A stretch of 64,000 nucleotides of DNA from NCBI GenBank assembly GCA_903912445.1, contig CAIWHP010000033.1, positions 1 through 64,000 of the forward strand, in the 5' to 3' direction. Position 1 is the first letter of the stretch, and each line of letters begins with the position of its first letter. This document shows positions 62,981 to 64,000 of this stretch, one piece after another. The notes below the pieces were generated by a model. That model was not told where the DNA came from and did not search any database. It saw nothing but the letters and a program-made list of their open reading frames with translations. Origin of the DNA: an uncultured Lentisphaerota bacterium. GTDB taxonomy: Bacteria > Verrucomicrobiota > Kiritimatiellia > CAIQIC01. The translations under genes were made by a program, and so were the position numbers.

Positions 62981-64000
62981 ATGCGGCAATTGTTTCAGGT
63001 TTTGTCAGGCGCGAATAACCCCCTTGAGTCCGGTCCGGCGGCATGGGACAATTTCAACAAAAGCATGAAATGGAGTCTTCCAATCATCTGGGTTTGTGTG
63101 GTGGGGTTGCTGGGTATCGGACTCGTGATGGTGGGCAGCATAGGCTACACGTGGCCTGCGGTTGCCCAAGGGCTCGGGCGCCCGACGCAGTTGGTCACAC
63201 ATCATTCGGCGGCTATCGCTGTAGGGTTGGTGATTATGTTTTTGATGGCCCGGGTGGATTACCGGATGCTGCGGCCGCTGGCGCCACTGGGGGCCGTCAT
63301 CACGCTGGTCTTGCTGGTGCTCGTCCTGCTCCCTGCGTTCGGAGGGAAGGTACACGGAACCCGTTGCCTCTTCCTGCCCGGTCCGCTGCCCTTCCGCCCC
63401 TCCGTGCTGGCCGGCGCGGCCGTGGTGTTGCTCCTGGCGTCTGTGTTGGCGCGCAGCGGTAGTAAACAATGGGTCATGGTTGGCTTGATGTTCGTGACCA
63501 TCATCGGGATGCTGGTGTTGGCCGAACCCGATTTCAGTGCCGCATTCATCATCGCGCTGACAGCCTTGGTGGTCCTGCTGCTCGCCGGACAGCAGCACGC
63601 CTGGGTTTTGGCGGCCTATGGCACGGGGGTGGTCGTGTTTGCGTGTCTGCTGCTGCAAAATCCAAGCCGCCTCCGGAGATTTCTTGCCTTTTTCCTCGAT
63701 GGCCACTCTCACGCCACGAGCTATTGGCTTCCTGTGGAGGCCATCAAGAGCGGTGGCTGGCTGGGCCTGGGGCTCGGGCAGAGTACGACCATCCAGTATT
63801 ACCGTCCCGAGGCAGCCAGCGACTTCATCACGGCGGTCATTGGCGAGGAACTTGGCTGGTTCGCCCTGCTCGTCATGGCGCTATTGTTGGTTCTGCTCGT
63901 GGGCGTGGGTTTCGCGGTGAGCCGGTGCGCACCGGACCGCTTTGGCCGTTTGCTGGGGTACGGCATCTGCACGTTGATTGCGGTGCAGGCCTTGGTTCAT
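62981..64000 (+). CDS. FtsW/RodA/SpoVE-family protein, N-terminal 340 residues (runs off window end)
   Basis: A polytopic membrane protein of the SEDS family, the peptidoglycan glycosyltransferases of division (FtsW) or elongation (RodA). At least nine helices are visible, with conserved stretches KVHGTRCLFLPGPLPFRPSVLAG, VLAEPDFSAAFIIALTALVVLLLAG and SYWLPVEAIKSGGWLGLGLGQ. The C-terminal 50-70 residues are outside the window. The start at 62981 (MRQLFQVLSG) lacks a strong ribosome site; ATG 63065 is an alternative. It is divergent from the secreted-protein gene. Confidence 0.9.
   Translation, partial: MRQLFQVLSGANNPLESGPAAWDNFNKSMKWSLPIIWVCVVGLLGIGLVMVGSIGYTWPAVAQGLGRPTQLVTHHSAAIAVGLVIMFLMARVDYRMLRPLAPLGAVITLVLLVLVLLPAFGGKVHGTRCLFLPGPLPFRPSVLAGAAVVLLLASVLARSGSKQWVMVGLMFVTIIGMLVLAEPDFSAAFIIALTALVVLLLAGQQHAWVLAAYGTGVVVFACLLLQNPSRLRRFLAFFLDGHSHATSYWLPVEAIKSGGWLGLGLGQSTTIQYYRPEAASDFITAVIGEELGWFALLVMALLLVLLVGVGFAVSRCAPDRFGRLLGYGICTLIAVQALVH

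Overview
The window is a GC-rich, gene-dense bacterial chromosome fragment. I read it as a member of the PVC superphylum, most likely Kiritimatiellota or a nearby verrucomicrobial lineage. The basis is the mix of secreted glycosidases, a sialidase-like enzyme, uronate catabolism, a UroD-like protein, a PIN-PhoH protein, and a large load of short intergenic palindromes. This placement is an inference; no rRNA or ribosomal protein gene is present to confirm it. I saw no tRNA, rRNA, CRISPR array or full-length transposase.

Layout. 1-6.1 kb: 5' part of enolase, an HD-domain hydrolase, a clan-A glycosidase, and a ParE-type toxin/antitoxin pair lying between a repeat-rich surface protein gene and a remnant of a second copy. 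6.1-10.6 kb: rhomboid protease, PilZ-like protein, PilT-type ATPase, aspartyl-tRNA synthetase. 10.7-18.5 kb: GntR regulator with a perfect operator palindrome, sialidase-like protein, KDPG aldolase, PfkB sugar kinase, UroD-like protein, metallophosphoesterase. 18.7-22.3 kb (minus): outer-membrane factor, lipoprotein adaptor and ABC ATPase of an efflux system. 22.6-28.1 kb: ECF sigma factor, anti-sigma-like protein with a glycogen-binding-type domain, two envelope proteins, and divergently a tiny secreted protein and a subtilase. 28.1-40.1 kb (minus): ArsR regulator, RND efflux pump, and sulfur-handling genes (two YeeE/YedE proteins and an FAD-rhodanese-TusA-DsrE fusion). 40.2-42.7 kb: beta-propeller phosphoesterase. 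42.9-47.4 kb (minus): uronide operon (XRE-cupin regulator, GH88, cupin, Gfo/Idh oxidoreductase, SDR). 47.7-53 kb: copper ATPase, PQQ-type propeller, PIN-PhoH. 53.4-58.2 kb: ThuA, GH5, peptidase-like protein, TrpB2. 58.4-64 kb: four-helix membrane protein, inositol-phosphatase remnant, TIR-TPR protein with a secreted partner, and the start of an FtsW/RodA gene.

Two themes connect the window. First, glycan use: GH88 and its partner enzymes would deliver keto-deoxy sugars, and the kinase and aldolase at 14.5-16.2 kb would finish the route to pyruvate and glyceraldehyde-3-phosphate. Second, the genome is peppered with short repeats of at least three kinds: palindromes headed by GTAG or GTGG that resemble REP/BIME elements, palindromes of the form TTTCCAANNNTTGGAAA, and short tandem repeats. 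Several lie in frame inside coding genes, including a 75-bp element that became part of a lipoprotein signal peptide. I consider this repeat ecology and the TIR-TPR locus the most novel material here.
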